Shown: one piece after another, positions 27,585 through 36,083 of the stretch
Numbering within the stretch: position 1 is the first letter of the stretch
How the letters are laid out: every line of letters starts with the position of its first letter
Source: JAPOXR01 sp965219635
Lineage (GTDB): Bacteria > Pseudomonadota > Alphaproteobacteria > Rhodobacterales > Rhodobacteraceae
Assembly (NCBI GenBank): GCA_965219635.1
Contig: OZ244783.1
Span: 310,001 to 374,000, forward strand
Direction of reading: 5' to 3'
DNA length: 64,000 nt
Position numbers and translations under genes: made by a program
Notes under the pieces: model-generated
What the model was told of the DNA's origin: nothing
The model's database searches: none
The model's input: only the letters and a program-made list of their open reading frames with translations

Positions 27585-28772
27585 TCAGTCGACTTCCGCG
27601 ACGATCAGCGTCTCGAACTTGCCGTCCTGAAACACATTTACGACCAGAGGAACGGCCACTTGGCGCTTCTGGCCAAATGACGTGCTGCCGACATAGCGCA
27701 GCATTGCGTCGCCCTTCATGAAGGGATTGGGCGCTTCGAAGCTGTCCATGGTCTTCTTGAATTCCTCGACATCGTCGATCGCGGCCGGGTTGGCCTTGAG
27801 CGTTTCGATTATGTACTCAAGCGCATAGACCTTTGTGTTGGATTCATCGTTGTACTCGCCGAACATGTCGGTGTAGCGTTGGACGAACTCGTTCATCGCA
27901 TCCGAAGCGATCTCCGGTGTCGACGCGCCGCCGACCGAGATGAAGCCATTGGCAAGTTCGCCAGCGCCTTCCTGCAGCACTGTGGCGTCCTGCGCTGTTT
28001 CGGTAGAAATCAATCCGGTGAAGCCGAGTTCACGGGCGGACCGGATCAGCTGTGGCGCATTGGCTGGCGCGACACCGGACAATACCAGAAGGTCAGGTTG
28101 TGTGCGGACCACTGGAGTAAGCACCGGGGTGAAGTCGGTTGTATCTACCTGGTAGGTCACGTTGCCGGAGACCACCTCAAGGCCGAGCGCCTCTGCTGCT
28201 GCGATACCGCCGTCCCGTTGGCTCAGGGGATCGGACTCGTTAGCTGCGACGAAGGCGACAGTCTTCACACCTTCATTGTCCCTCAGGTGCTGGTAGATCG
28301 CCGGACCGGACTGGTAATTGGCGATCATGCCGAGCACTGCATTGCTGGCTGGCGGGCTGTAGAGTTCCTTGGGGAAGGCATAGGGGAAATAGATGATGCC
28401 GTTCTGTTCGGCCACGGGCCGGACTGCGGCTGCGCCGTCATCGACATTGGGGCCGACCACGTAGTGGATGCCTTCCTGCGCCATCTTTTCCATGCCGGCG
28501 ATCGCCCGCTTCGGATCCTTCTGGTCATCGAACGTTACGATCTCGATGTCGTAGGTCGTATCGCCTATCGTCACGCCACCCATCTCGTTGATCCACTCGG
28601 CGCGGGTTTGCATGGAGCGCACGTTGGAAATGCCCCAGGCGGCAGCTGGGCCGCTGGTCACACCGACGAACCCGATCTTGAGGGTTTCGTTGGCCGCCTG
28701 CGCGCCGGCCGTGAATGCCGCAGTGGAAATTGCACCGAGAAGTGCAGTTTTGAGCATTGATCGTCTGTTCAT
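27585..28772 (-). CDS. Branched-chain amino acid-type ABC transporter substrate-binding protein (LivK type)
   Basis: A 395-residue periplasmic protein. The start at 28772 (MNRRSMLKTALLGAISTAAF) gives a signal peptide ending AGAQA and has ACGGAG upstream; the frame start at 28862 adds 30 unlikely residues. The mature part reads LKIGFVGVTSGPAAAWG, typical of LivK/amide-binding proteins, with VVGPNVDDGAAAVRPVAEQN and FVAANESDPLSQRDG following. Ligand unknown: relatives bind branched amino acids, amides, urea or aromatic compounds. The racemase at the end of the operon suggests an amino acid or hydantoin derivative. Confidence 0.9.
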   Translation of the reverse strand: MNRRSMLKTALLGAISTAAFTAGAQAANETLKIGFVGVTSGPAAAWGISNVRSMQTRAEWINEMGGVTIGDTTYDIEIVTFDDQKDPKRAIAGMEKMAQEGIHYVVGPNVDDGAAAVRPVAEQNGIIYFPYAFPKELYSPPASNAVLGMIANYQSGPAIYQHLRDNEGVKTVAFVAANESDPLSQRDGGIAAAEALGLEVVSGNVTYQVDTTDFTPVLTPVVRTQPDLLVLSGVAPANAPQLIRSARELGFTGLISTETAQDATVLQEGAGELANGFISVGGASTPEIASDAMNEFVQRYTDMFGEYNDESNTKVYALEYIIETLKANPAAIDDVEEFKKTMDSFEAPNPFMKGDAMLRYVGSTSFGQKRQVAVPLVVNVFQDGKFETLIVAEVD

Positions 28773-28884
28773 GTCTAATCTCCGTAGTTGATCGCTAAAG
28801 TTGCGGACTGTTCGGCCGCTTCTGAAGACTTTCGTACTGTCAGATGAATACAATCTCTGCAAAACATGTCAACTATCTTATCAG

Positions 28885-28900
28885 AAATTGTTTACAATTT
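28885..28900. promoter_or_regulatory. Candidate GntR/FCD operator
   Basis: AAATTGT (28885-28891), TT, ACAATTT (28894-28900) is a perfect palindrome with a 2-base centre in the 228-bp gap between the divergent livK-type gene and the GntR regulator. The core TTGTTTACAA has the TNGTNNNACNA form known for FCD-type GntR regulators. It is the natural site for the regulator to control both directions. Confidence 0.55.
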
Positions 28901-29000
28901 GGCTGTTTGTGCGCAATATTCGGCACCGATCAGGTCGCATGGCCGGTAGTGGTGCGCTATCGTAGGGCCTGCTCAGGGAGCATCATCGGCAGGGAAACCC

Positions 29001-29726
29001 GTGGAAAACCGACCCCTTCAGTCCGACTCAAGGTTGAGTGAGCACGACATCGTCGAGCGGATCGTGGCCGCCGTTATGGAGCAACGGTTGCCGCCGGGCA
29101 TCAAGCTGAACGAAGCAAAACTGCGTGAGAGCTTCGGGGTCGGACGGATGCGGATCCGGCAAGCGCTTCTTCTTCTTGCCAATCAGGGAGTAGTGGAACT
29201 GCATCCCAACCGAGGTGCCTTTGTCGCCGGGCCTGATGCACAGGAGGCTCGCGACGTATTCAGCGCTCGCGAGATACTGGAAGCCGGAATCGTGCGGGCC
29301 GCAGCACGCTCTGCGAAACCAGCGGATATCGACGCGTTGGAGCACCATATTGCTCTGGAACATGAGGCGCGAGAGCGCCGTGACCGGCCCGAGGTAATCC
29401 GCCTGTCTGGCGAATTTCATATCAAGGTTGCAAAGGCCAGCGGCAATGCCGTGCTGGTACGCATTCTCCGTGAACTCGTCGCCAGGACTTCGCTGATCAT
29501 CGGACTGTTTGGCACAAGGGGTGTATCCAGCTGTCCAGAACACGAACACGCCGACATTGTTTCGGCTATTCGGGAAAGAGACCCGGACAAGGCAGAAAGC
29601 CTCTTGCGCCAGCATCTTGGCCATATCGAAAAGGATCTGGATCTGACCTCGTCGGAGCCAAAGGAAGCAGACCTCGTCGAGCTGTTACGCGGGACATGGC
29701 GGAACGCTTCCAAACCGGCTGCCTGA
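29001..29726 (+). CDS. GntR family transcriptional regulator, FCD type
   Basis: A 241-residue regulator with a GTG start at 29001. The winged helix-turn-helix is at residues 15-75 (IVERIVAAVMEQRLPPG, ESFGVGRMRIRQALLLLAN, VVELHPNRGAFVA), and the FCD ligand domain follows with AREILEAGIVRAAARSA, FHIKVAKASGNAVLVRIL and HADIVSAIRERDPDKAESLL, which carry the Asp/His metal-binding residues of the group. Divergent from livK, it most likely controls the liv-racemase operon, perhaps in response to the imported compound or its breakdown product. Control of the sox gene series 380 bp downstream is also possible. Confidence 0.9.
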   Translation: MENRPLQSDSRLSEHDIVERIVAAVMEQRLPPGIKLNEAKLRESFGVGRMRIRQALLLLANQGVVELHPNRGAFVAGPDAQEARDVFSAREILEAGIVRAAARSAKPADIDALEHHIALEHEARERRDRPEVIRLSGEFHIKVAKASGNAVLVRILRELVARTSLIIGLFGTRGVSSCPEHEHADIVSAIRERDPDKAESLLRQHLGHIEKDLDLTSSEPKEADLVELLRGTWRNASKPAA

Positions 29727-30102
29727 CCAACGATGGCCGCCATCACCCATAGTGAGCTGGCCCGGAAACACAGTAGCCACCGCTCAATCACTTAGGTCAA
29801 TGGCCTCGCACAAAACACTCAAACAGGGAACAGCATCAATTGGCAGATTACTGCCGATCCGACATGCCCGCCCTGAATGCGTTCAAGGCCATCCCGCGTC
29901 CTGCCGCCATCTGTCGCATAAGGCCGGTAAATCCGAAAAGGGGGGAGGCATATTCATGCGGACTGCTGGACAACTGAAACGAACTTGACAGCTTGAGCAA
30001 GAAAATCTGGAATGCGTCCGTTACGATCAGCTACCCAGCAATTCCACTCGCGGCTGGTGTAACCTGTGTGAACCGGCAACCCGCGCAGACCCGGAGAATT
30101 CG
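29727..30102. other. Intergenic region upstream of the sox gene series
   Basis: A 376-bp stretch between the GntR gene and the AhpD-like gene. Open frames here are short and lack motifs. It should hold the promoter for the plus-strand series that starts at 30103. I see no clear operator, hairpin terminator or RNA gene. Confidence 0.4.
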
Positions 30103-30708
30103 ATGGCGGCATGGATAAGAATGGTGTCCGACGAGGAAGCCGATGAACGCGTGCAGGAAGTCTTGCAACTCGCCCGCACGCCACATGGGACTGTCGATAA
30201 TGTCATGCGGGTTCACTCCCTGCGGCCATCGACCATGGAAGGACACATTGTGCTCTACAAGGCTGTCCTGCACGATCCCGCAAACCAGATCCCCCCCTGG
30301 CTGCAGGAAACGATTGCAAGTTATGTTTCCATTCTCAATGAATGCGAATACTCGCTGGCAAACCACTGGGCGAACGCGATGCACTTGATTGGAGATGACC
30401 AAAGAGCCGCCGCAATCGAGTCTGCGCTACACGGACGTCGGCCGGAGGAGGCATTTGCTGGCGAGGAACTGGCCATGCTCAAATATGCCGAAAAACTGAC
30501 GCTGGCACCCGCGCAGATGCAGGAGGATGACGTATTGGACCTCAGGAAGGCTGGACTTGATGACGGCCGCATTCTCGAGGCCAACCAGATCATTTGCTAC
30601 TTCAATTATGCAAACAGGCTCCTCAACGGCCTCGGCGTTACCACCGACGGTGATGTCGTGGGATATTATGCCAGTAGCGGCGCCGTTCCGGCAGTAGATG
30701 CAGGTTGA
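30103..30708 (+). CDS. Carboxymuconolactone decarboxylase/AhpD-fold protein (peroxidase-related)
   Basis: A 201-residue protein of the AhpD-like, peroxidase-related group. The active-site region is ILNECEYSLANHWAN, where AhpD has C-x2-C-x3-H; here Cys81 and His88 are kept but the second Cys is Ser84. Without the second Cys, disulfide-relay peroxidase activity of the AhpD kind would need another thiol. It is the first gene before soxBDAG (39 bp to soxB). Heterotetrameric sarcosine oxidase makes hydrogen peroxide, so a role in peroxide removal is plausible; a different reaction on the pathway substrate is also possible. Confidence 0.75.
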   Translation: MAAWIRMVSDEEADERVQEVLQLARTPHGTVDNVMRVHSLRPSTMEGHIVLYKAVLHDPANQIPPWLQETIASYVSILNECEYSLANHWANAMHLIGDDQRAAAIESALHGRRPEEAFAGEELAMLKYAEKLTLAPAQMQEDDVLDLRKAGLDDGRILEANQIICYFNYANRLLNGLGVTTDGDVVGYYASSGAVPAVDAG

Positions 30709-30747
30709 CCAGCTGATGCGTCAGAATTCCGATTGGCTGGCAATGTG

Positions 30748-31998
30748 ATGCAACGGTATTCACTCGCATCCCTGGTCTGGCGGGCGATCGGAAGTCACAA
30801 GTCATGGAAGCCGCTTTGGCGCCAGCATCCGCTGGAAAAGAGCTACGATACGCTGATTATCGGTGCAGGAGGCCATGGGCTAGCAACTGCCTACTACTTG
30901 GCTCGCAACCACGATTGCAGGAATATCGCTGTTCTGGAACGGGGCTGGCTGGGTGGAGGAAATGTTGGCCGCAACACGGTAACAGTCCGCTCCAACTACC
31001 TGCGCGACGAGAGCATTCCCTTCTATGTGGAGTCTGTCAGGCGGTTCGAGGGGCTGTCGAGAGAGCTCAACATCAACCTCATGCACTCAAAGCGCAGCAT
31101 GATCGATGTAATCCAGTCCTGGTCCCGGTTGCGCGAATTGCGGCGCAAACAGCTAGCCATGGACCTGCATGGTTCCACCTGCATTCAGGTCGGAGTGGAC
31201 GAGGTCAGAAAGAGAATTCCTGCCCTGACCGGCGGCGGACCGGAGTCGCGGCTTCCCATTGTTGCCGGCATGGTTCATCCGGATGCCGCAGTCAATCGCC
31301 ACGATGCTGTTGCCTGGGGCTATGCGAGGGCCGCCGACGCGCTCGGTGTGCAAATCCATCAGGAAACGGAAGTGACCCGGCTGCTCAAAAACGAGTCAGG
31401 AGCGATTGTTGGAGTTGACACAAATCGCGGCAGAATTGCTGCGGACAGGGTTTGCCTCGCCGTTTCGGGTCACACGACTACCTTGACCGACACGGTCGGC
31501 CTCAAGTTGCCGCTGCGGACATTCAACCTATCCGCATTCGTGTCGGAGCCGGTCAAGCCTGTGCTCGACGTGATAGTGAATTGTCCAGACCTCGGTGTCT
31601 ATCTTTCGCAATCCGATAAGGGTGAACTGGTCATCGGAGGGGCAGCCGACCCCGGCCAGTCCTTTCGCCGGGCCATGAAACAGACAATCTTCGAGGAGAC
31701 AGTGTGCTCACTGCTCGAACTGTTTCCGTCATTCAGGAAACTGAAGATGCTGCGGCAGTGGGGCGGGCATCTGGACATGGCCCATGATGCTTCGCCCATA
31801 ATTTCTGCTGTGGGTGTTCCCGGCCTCTATATCACCGCCGGATGGTGGGGCGGCTACAAGGCAATACCGGCAGGCGGCCTGACCTTTGCACACCTGATAG
31901 CGACCGGGTCGCCGCACCCGCTGGCAGAGCGCTTTACAATGGACCGGTTCGGGAAGCTGGACTTCATCCTGGAAAGCGGAACCACTGTTCTGGTGTAG
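30748..31998 (+). CDS. soxB: Sarcosine oxidase subunit beta
   Basis: A 416-residue flavoprotein subunit of heterotetrameric sarcosine oxidase, which demethylates sarcosine to glycine with transfer of the methyl carbon to tetrahydrofolate and release of hydrogen peroxide. Start at 30748 (MQRYSLASLVWRAIGSHKSW) fits the family; the TTG at 30733 would add five residues. DTLIIGAGGHGLATAYYLA (residues 34-52) is the FAD-binding fold. AVNRHDAVAWGYARAAD holds His185, in the region of the covalent-FMN histidine of known SoxB. GGHLDMAHDASPII and GWWGGYKAIPAGG near the C-terminus are typical. Confidence 0.93.
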   Translation: MQRYSLASLVWRAIGSHKSWKPLWRQHPLEKSYDTLIIGAGGHGLATAYYLARNHDCRNIAVLERGWLGGGNVGRNTVTVRSNYLRDESIPFYVESVRRFEGLSRELNINLMHSKRSMIDVIQSWSRLRELRRKQLAMDLHGSTCIQVGVDEVRKRIPALTGGGPESRLPIVAGMVHPDAAVNRHDAVAWGYARAADALGVQIHQETEVTRLLKNESGAIVGVDTNRGRIAADRVCLAVSGHTTTLTDTVGLKLPLRTFNLSAFVSEPVKPVLDVIVNCPDLGVYLSQSDKGELVIGGAADPGQSFRRAMKQTIFEETVCSLLELFPSFRKLKMLRQWGGHLDMAHDASPIISAVGVPGLYITAGWWGGYKAIPAGGLTFAHLIATGSPHPLAERFTMDRFGKLDFILESGTTVLV

Positions 31999-32005
31999 GT
32001 GACGG

Positions 32006-32266
32006 ATGCTGCTGATCGATTGTCCATTTTGCGGAGCCCGCGATGAACGGGAGTTCTTTCAGGGAGGTCCCGATTTCGGACCCCGTCCAGACGACCCCGG
32101 CAGTCTTGATGATCAAAGCTGGATTGACCAGTTGACGGTTCCGCACAACCCGCTGGGACAAGTCTGGGAGTGGTGGTGCCACGAGCGCGGTTGCGGCGAG
32201 TGGTTCCTGGTTGTCCGCGACACCCGGACAAATGAAATCATCTCGACAGAAAGCGTACGCTTATGA
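32006..32266 (+). CDS. soxD: Sarcosine oxidase subunit delta
   Basis: An 86-residue zinc-binding small subunit. Cys6 and Cys9 (CPFCG) and Cys58, His59 and Cys63 (WWCHERGCGEWF) provide the zinc site known for SoxD. It begins seven bases after soxB and overlaps soxA by 4 bp. Length and motif order match the family. Confidence 0.93.
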   Translation: MLLIDCPFCGARDEREFFQGGPDFGPRPDDPGSLDDQSWIDQLTVPHNPLGQVWEWWCHERGCGEWFLVVRDTRTNEIISTESVRL

Positions 32267-35202
32267 CCGCCAGCTATCGCAACCCGGTTGGAGGCATCAT
32301 CAATCGGTCAAGGGTTCTGCCATTCCGTTTCAATGGCCGGCAATATCAGGGCTTTGAGGGTGACAGCCTTGCATCTGCGCTGATCGCCAATGGAGTCCGT
32401 CTGACGGCGCGGAGCTTCAAGTATCATCGGCCGCGTGGAATCCTGTCCTGCGGGCATGATGAACCCGGAACCCTGGTCGAACTTGAAGGTGAACTTGCAG
32501 GCGCCAATCAGGCAGCGCCGACCGTAGCCCTTGAATATGACCTTTCTGCAGTCTCGGTCAATTGCCGGCCATCGCCGGACTTTGACCGCGCAGGCATCAA
32601 CCGGCTGCTGGCGCCGTTTCTGCCGGCCGGCTTCTATTACAAGACCTTTATCTGGCCGGGTTGGAAGCTCTATGAGCCCTTTATCCGAAGGATGGCAGGG
32701 CTTGCGCACGCGCCTGCCCAGAGTCCCGAAGGAGGCCGTTTCGACGAGCGCAACTGGAATTGCGATGTATTGATCATTGGCGCTGGCCCCGCAGGACTGG
32801 CTGCTGCATCGGTTCTGTCCAAGAGCGGCGCAGGTGTCATGATTGTTGACAGAGGGACCCGAACCGGGGGGTGCCTGATCAACAGCAATCGGGAAATCGA
32901 AGGTCTCCCTGCTCTGGAGTGGGCCGAGCATACCACCTCGGAACTTGAGGAAAGGAAGAATGTGACCATTCTCCGCAACTCGGAGGCATGGGCCGTCAGG
33001 GACCAAAATCTGGTGTTGGTCAATGAGAGGCGACCGGCAACACCGGGAGTTCTTGAACGGGGCTGGCGAGTCAGGGCCGATGCCGTGATTGCAGCCACCG
33101 GTGCCGGCGAACGGATGCTGGTGTTCCCGAACAATGATCGGCCAGGGGTCATGCTGGCATCGGCAATCCAGTGCTACGTCAATCGGTATGCGGTGTTACC
33201 GGGGCGGCGGGCAGTGTTGTTCACCAATAACGACAGTGCCTACGAGGTTGCACGGGACATGCGGTCGGCCGGCCTGGAAGTAGCTGCCATTATCGATTGC
33301 AGAGTAAGTGTACCGCAAGCCGTCCGCGCAGGATTGGCTGACGTACAACTGCTTGAGGGTTATGAGGTCACAAATGTGCTCGGATCCCGAGGAGTGCGCC
33401 TGATTGAGGCGGAAGCGGTTGTGGGTGGCGGCAAGACCGTGATTGATTGCGACCTCCTTGGGGTCTCGGGAGGCTGGGATCCATCCGTCAGGTTGTGGTC
33501 GCAGGCGGGCGGTGCCATCGCATACAGCGATGAGTTCTGCTGCTTCATCCCGTCGGGAACGCTTCAGGATGTGTTTTGCGCCGGAGGCGCAAATGCGCAA
33601 TTTCCGATTGAGGCGGCGATACAGGACGGCTGGCAAACAGGGAATTCCGTGGCATGGTTGCTTGACCGCCAGGGCAGGTTTGACGTTCCGCAGCTGGCAG
33701 GCGCCGACAGCTACAACATTCAACCATTCTGGCAGGGTAGTTCAGGCAAGCGAACCAACGTGTCGTTTGTGGACATACTCAACGATGTGACGGTTCAGGA
33801 TGTACACCTGGCCTTGCGGGAAGGATTCACCTCGATTGAGCAGGTCAAGCGTTACACAACGGCAGGGATGGGCTTTAACCAGGGCCGGACAGTTGGCCCC
33901 AACATGGCAGGCATCGTTGCCCGGAAGTCGGGCAAGTCTCTAGGCGCAGTCGGCGTGACAACCTTCCGGTCGCCAACGACGCCGGTATCTTTCGGTTCGA
34001 TTGCAGGCGGCCGGCAAGGTGCTGCATTGCTGCCATTCCGCCACACGCCAATCACTCGCTGGAACATCGAACAGGGCGCGGTGATGTACGAAGCCGGTGC
34101 ACGCTGGCGGCGGCCTGGCTACTATCCCCGGTCCGGGGAGCAAATCCAGGACGCCATCAACCGCGAGTCATTGGCCGTCCGGGACGGAGTAGGGGTTTAT
34201 GACGGCTCTCCGCTGGGAACGTTCGCACTGAAGGGGTGGGACGCAGCAGCGCTTCTGGACATGCTGTTTACAAATGAGTTTTCGGATCTGCCTGCCGGAT
34301 CGGGCCGGTACGGTGTCATGTTGACTGACGATGGCCGCATACTGGACGATGGTGTCGGTTTCAGGACCGGTGAGCACGAGTTCCTGCTGTCTGTGTCCAC
34401 GGGCAATGCGCCGCTTGTGGCGCGGCACATCACGAAGTTTCTGGCGGCCGACGAACCGGACTGGCAGGTTCGTTTCACGGATCTGACATGCCAGTGGATG
34501 AACGCCACGGTCTGCGGTCCGGACGCCAGGGCGCTGCTGACTGCTCTAGGAACAGATATCGATCTGTCGCGGGAGTCGTTTCCGTTCATGGCCTTCAGGG
34601 AAGGAACGGTTGCGGGGATTCCAGCCAGAGTTGTTCGGGTCAGCTTTACCGGCTCGCTCTCCTTCGAGATCAATGTAAGGCCGCGCGACCTTTCCTCGTT
34701 GTGGAATGCCCTGATGAAGGCTGGGTACAAATTCGGAATCATGCCAATTGGGTCCGAGGCCAATCACGTCTTGCGTGTGGAGAAAGGGTTCATTTCCCTT
34801 GCCCACGAAGTTGATGGCACTGTGGACCCGTATGATCTGGGGCTGGGATGGCTCATGTCAAAAAAGAAGGCGGATTTCCTCGGCCGCCGTTCTGTTGAAT
34901 TGCGGAGGAAAAAGGGCGGCGTTCGCCGCGAACTGGTCGGCCTTCTGACCGCAGACCCGTCGCGCCTTGTGCCAGAGGGCGCTCCGATCACAACGGATGG
35001 ATCAAAATGCCGGAGCGAGGGTTTTGTGTCGGCTTCAGTATGGAGTGTCGTCAACAACAGATCTGTGGCGCTTGCATTGCTGGAAGATGGCAGAAACCGC
35101 ATCGGTGGCACGGCCTGGATCCGGCTGCCAAACGAGAAGGTCCAGGCCGAGATTGTAAAGCCATGCTTCTATGATCCTAGCGGCACAGTATTGAGAAGCT
35201 GA
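32263..35202 (+). CDS. soxA: Sarcosine oxidase subunit alpha
   Basis: A 979-residue large subunit. The N-terminal ferredoxin-like domain (FRFNGRQYQGFEGDSLASAL to RPRGILSCG) is followed by the NAD-binding fold CDVLIIGAGPAGLAAASV at about residues 168-185, a second nucleotide-binding region, and from about residue 580 a GcvT-type tetrahydrofolate domain (GAVMYEAGARWRRPGYYP, GVYDGSPLGTFALKGWDAAA, FEINVRPRDLSSLW). All domains are in the usual order and the length is normal. It abuts soxG with no gap. Confidence 0.94.
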   Translation: MTASYRNPVGGIINRSRVLPFRFNGRQYQGFEGDSLASALIANGVRLTARSFKYHRPRGILSCGHDEPGTLVELEGELAGANQAAPTVALEYDLSAVSVNCRPSPDFDRAGINRLLAPFLPAGFYYKTFIWPGWKLYEPFIRRMAGLAHAPAQSPEGGRFDERNWNCDVLIIGAGPAGLAAASVLSKSGAGVMIVDRGTRTGGCLINSNREIEGLPALEWAEHTTSELEERKNVTILRNSEAWAVRDQNLVLVNERRPATPGVLERGWRVRADAVIAATGAGERMLVFPNNDRPGVMLASAIQCYVNRYAVLPGRRAVLFTNNDSAYEVARDMRSAGLEVAAIIDCRVSVPQAVRAGLADVQLLEGYEVTNVLGSRGVRLIEAEAVVGGGKTVIDCDLLGVSGGWDPSVRLWSQAGGAIAYSDEFCCFIPSGTLQDVFCAGGANAQFPIEAAIQDGWQTGNSVAWLLDRQGRFDVPQLAGADSYNIQPFWQGSSGKRTNVSFVDILNDVTVQDVHLALREGFTSIEQVKRYTTAGMGFNQGRTVGPNMAGIVARKSGKSLGAVGVTTFRSPTTPVSFGSIAGGRQGAALLPFRHTPITRWNIEQGAVMYEAGARWRRPGYYPRSGEQIQDAINRESLAVRDGVGVYDGSPLGTFALKGWDAAALLDMLFTNEFSDLPAGSGRYGVMLTDDGRILDDGVGFRTGEHEFLLSVSTGNAPLVARHITKFLAADEPDWQVRFTDLTCQWMNATVCGPDARALLTALGTDIDLSRESFPFMAFREGTVAGIPARVVRVSFTGSLSFEINVRPRDLSSLWNALMKAGYKFGIMPIGSEANHVLRVEKGFISLAHEVDGTVDPYDLGLGWLMSKKKADFLGRRSVELRRKKGGVRRELVGLLTADPSRLVPEGAPITTDGSKCRSEGFVSASVWSVVNNRSVALALLEDGRNRIGGTAWIRLPNEKVQAEIVKPCFYDPSGTVLRS

Positions 35203-35775
35203 ATGGAGAACCGGGTCCAAATCCGCGAATTGCCGATGCGGTTGGTCTTCGACTTGAAGGGTTCCGTTGAAGATGTCCGTGATGCCGCCGGGTTCGAGTC
35301 GGGGCGGTCGGCCCTCGACTTGTTGGGTGACACCGAAGATGTCCGTCGTGCCGCCGGGTTCGTGCCAATGCCATCAAGTGTGAACACCAGGCAAGAACTT
35401 GACGACCTTGCAATTCACTGGGTTGGACCGGAGTGGTGGTTGCTGACAGGGCCGCTTGGCAGAGAGAGGGAATTGACCGCCCGTCTGAGGAAATATCGGG
35501 ACAAGACTGATCTACTGGCGCTCAATGTCTCCGACCTCTACTCGTTTGTCGAAATCAGCGGCAAGGGAACGGGGGATGTGCTGTCTTCCGCCACTTCGCT
35601 GGACAGAAGACGGATTGGGAATGACACATCCACGTTCACGGAGGTGTTCGGGCAAAGATCGTTGCTGATCATGAAGAAAGAGACCTGCGAGTTGGCCTTC
35701 GAGAATAGCCTGAAGGAGTATATGCTGCTGCGACTGGGTGACTACGCAAGTGAGTCAGGGGAGCAATTGCGATGA
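35203..35775 (+). CDS. soxG: Sarcosine oxidase subunit gamma, with a tandem N-terminal duplication
   Basis: A 190-residue small subunit of the sarcosine oxidase complex, starting at the ATG directly after the soxA stop. The conserved core is seen in WVGPEWWLLTGPLGRE, LNVSDLYSFVEISGKGTGDVL and a C-terminal segment ending MLLRLGDYASE. The N-terminal part contains two 22-residue tandem copies, FDLKGSVEDVRDAAGF and LDLLGDTEDVRRAAGF each with a six-residue tail, which I do not know from other SoxG proteins. Complex membership is clear from position and core motifs. Confidence 0.88.
   Translation: MENRVQIRELPMRLVFDLKGSVEDVRDAAGFESGRSALDLLGDTEDVRRAAGFVPMPSSVNTRQELDDLAIHWVGPEWWLLTGPLGRERELTARLRKYRDKTDLLALNVSDLYSFVEISGKGTGDVLSSATSLDRRRIGNDTSTFTEVFGQRSLLIMKKETCELAFENSLKEYMLLRLGDYASESGEQLR
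35250..35381 (+). repeat. 66-bp in-frame tandem duplication inside soxG
   Basis: GAAGATGTCCGT at 35269-35280 recurs at 35335-35346, and GCCGCCGGGTTCG follows each copy at the same distance, so the period is 66 bases (22 codons). The two copies differ at several codons, so the duplication is not brand new, but the similarity is high enough to be unmistakable. Confidence 0.75.
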
Positions 35776-36083
35776 CAGGCATTATGCCGTTCTGGCGGCA
35801 AAGGTGAAGGCCAGACACAAGCCCAACCGCCTCCAAAGCGCATTGCCCGCTATCCCGCAGTATTCGGGTATATCGGGCATTCGACTGCCAGTAATGGCTG
35901 GGCGCACTTTCAGGACCGGCAGTGACTCTGGAAACAGGCCTCGCAAGTAGAAATGTGCTACCGGGTCTGGCTTGTACGGAGTGTGGTGATCATGGAGAGG
36001 CAGGAAGCCCGTACGCGTCGTATCGGTTCCAGTCGCCATCGGCAAAGAAGCGCAGTTGGCAAGATTGAAGGGACTTCGCTGGT
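35776..36083. other. Intergenic stretch between soxG and the aminotransferase gene
   Basis: A 308-bp gap. An ATG at 35772 opens only an 11-codon frame, and the 87-codon minus-strand frame at 35782-36045 has no motif. No clear terminator is seen, so readthrough from soxG into the aminotransferase gene is possible. A separate promoter for the downstream genes may lie here. Confidence 0.4.
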
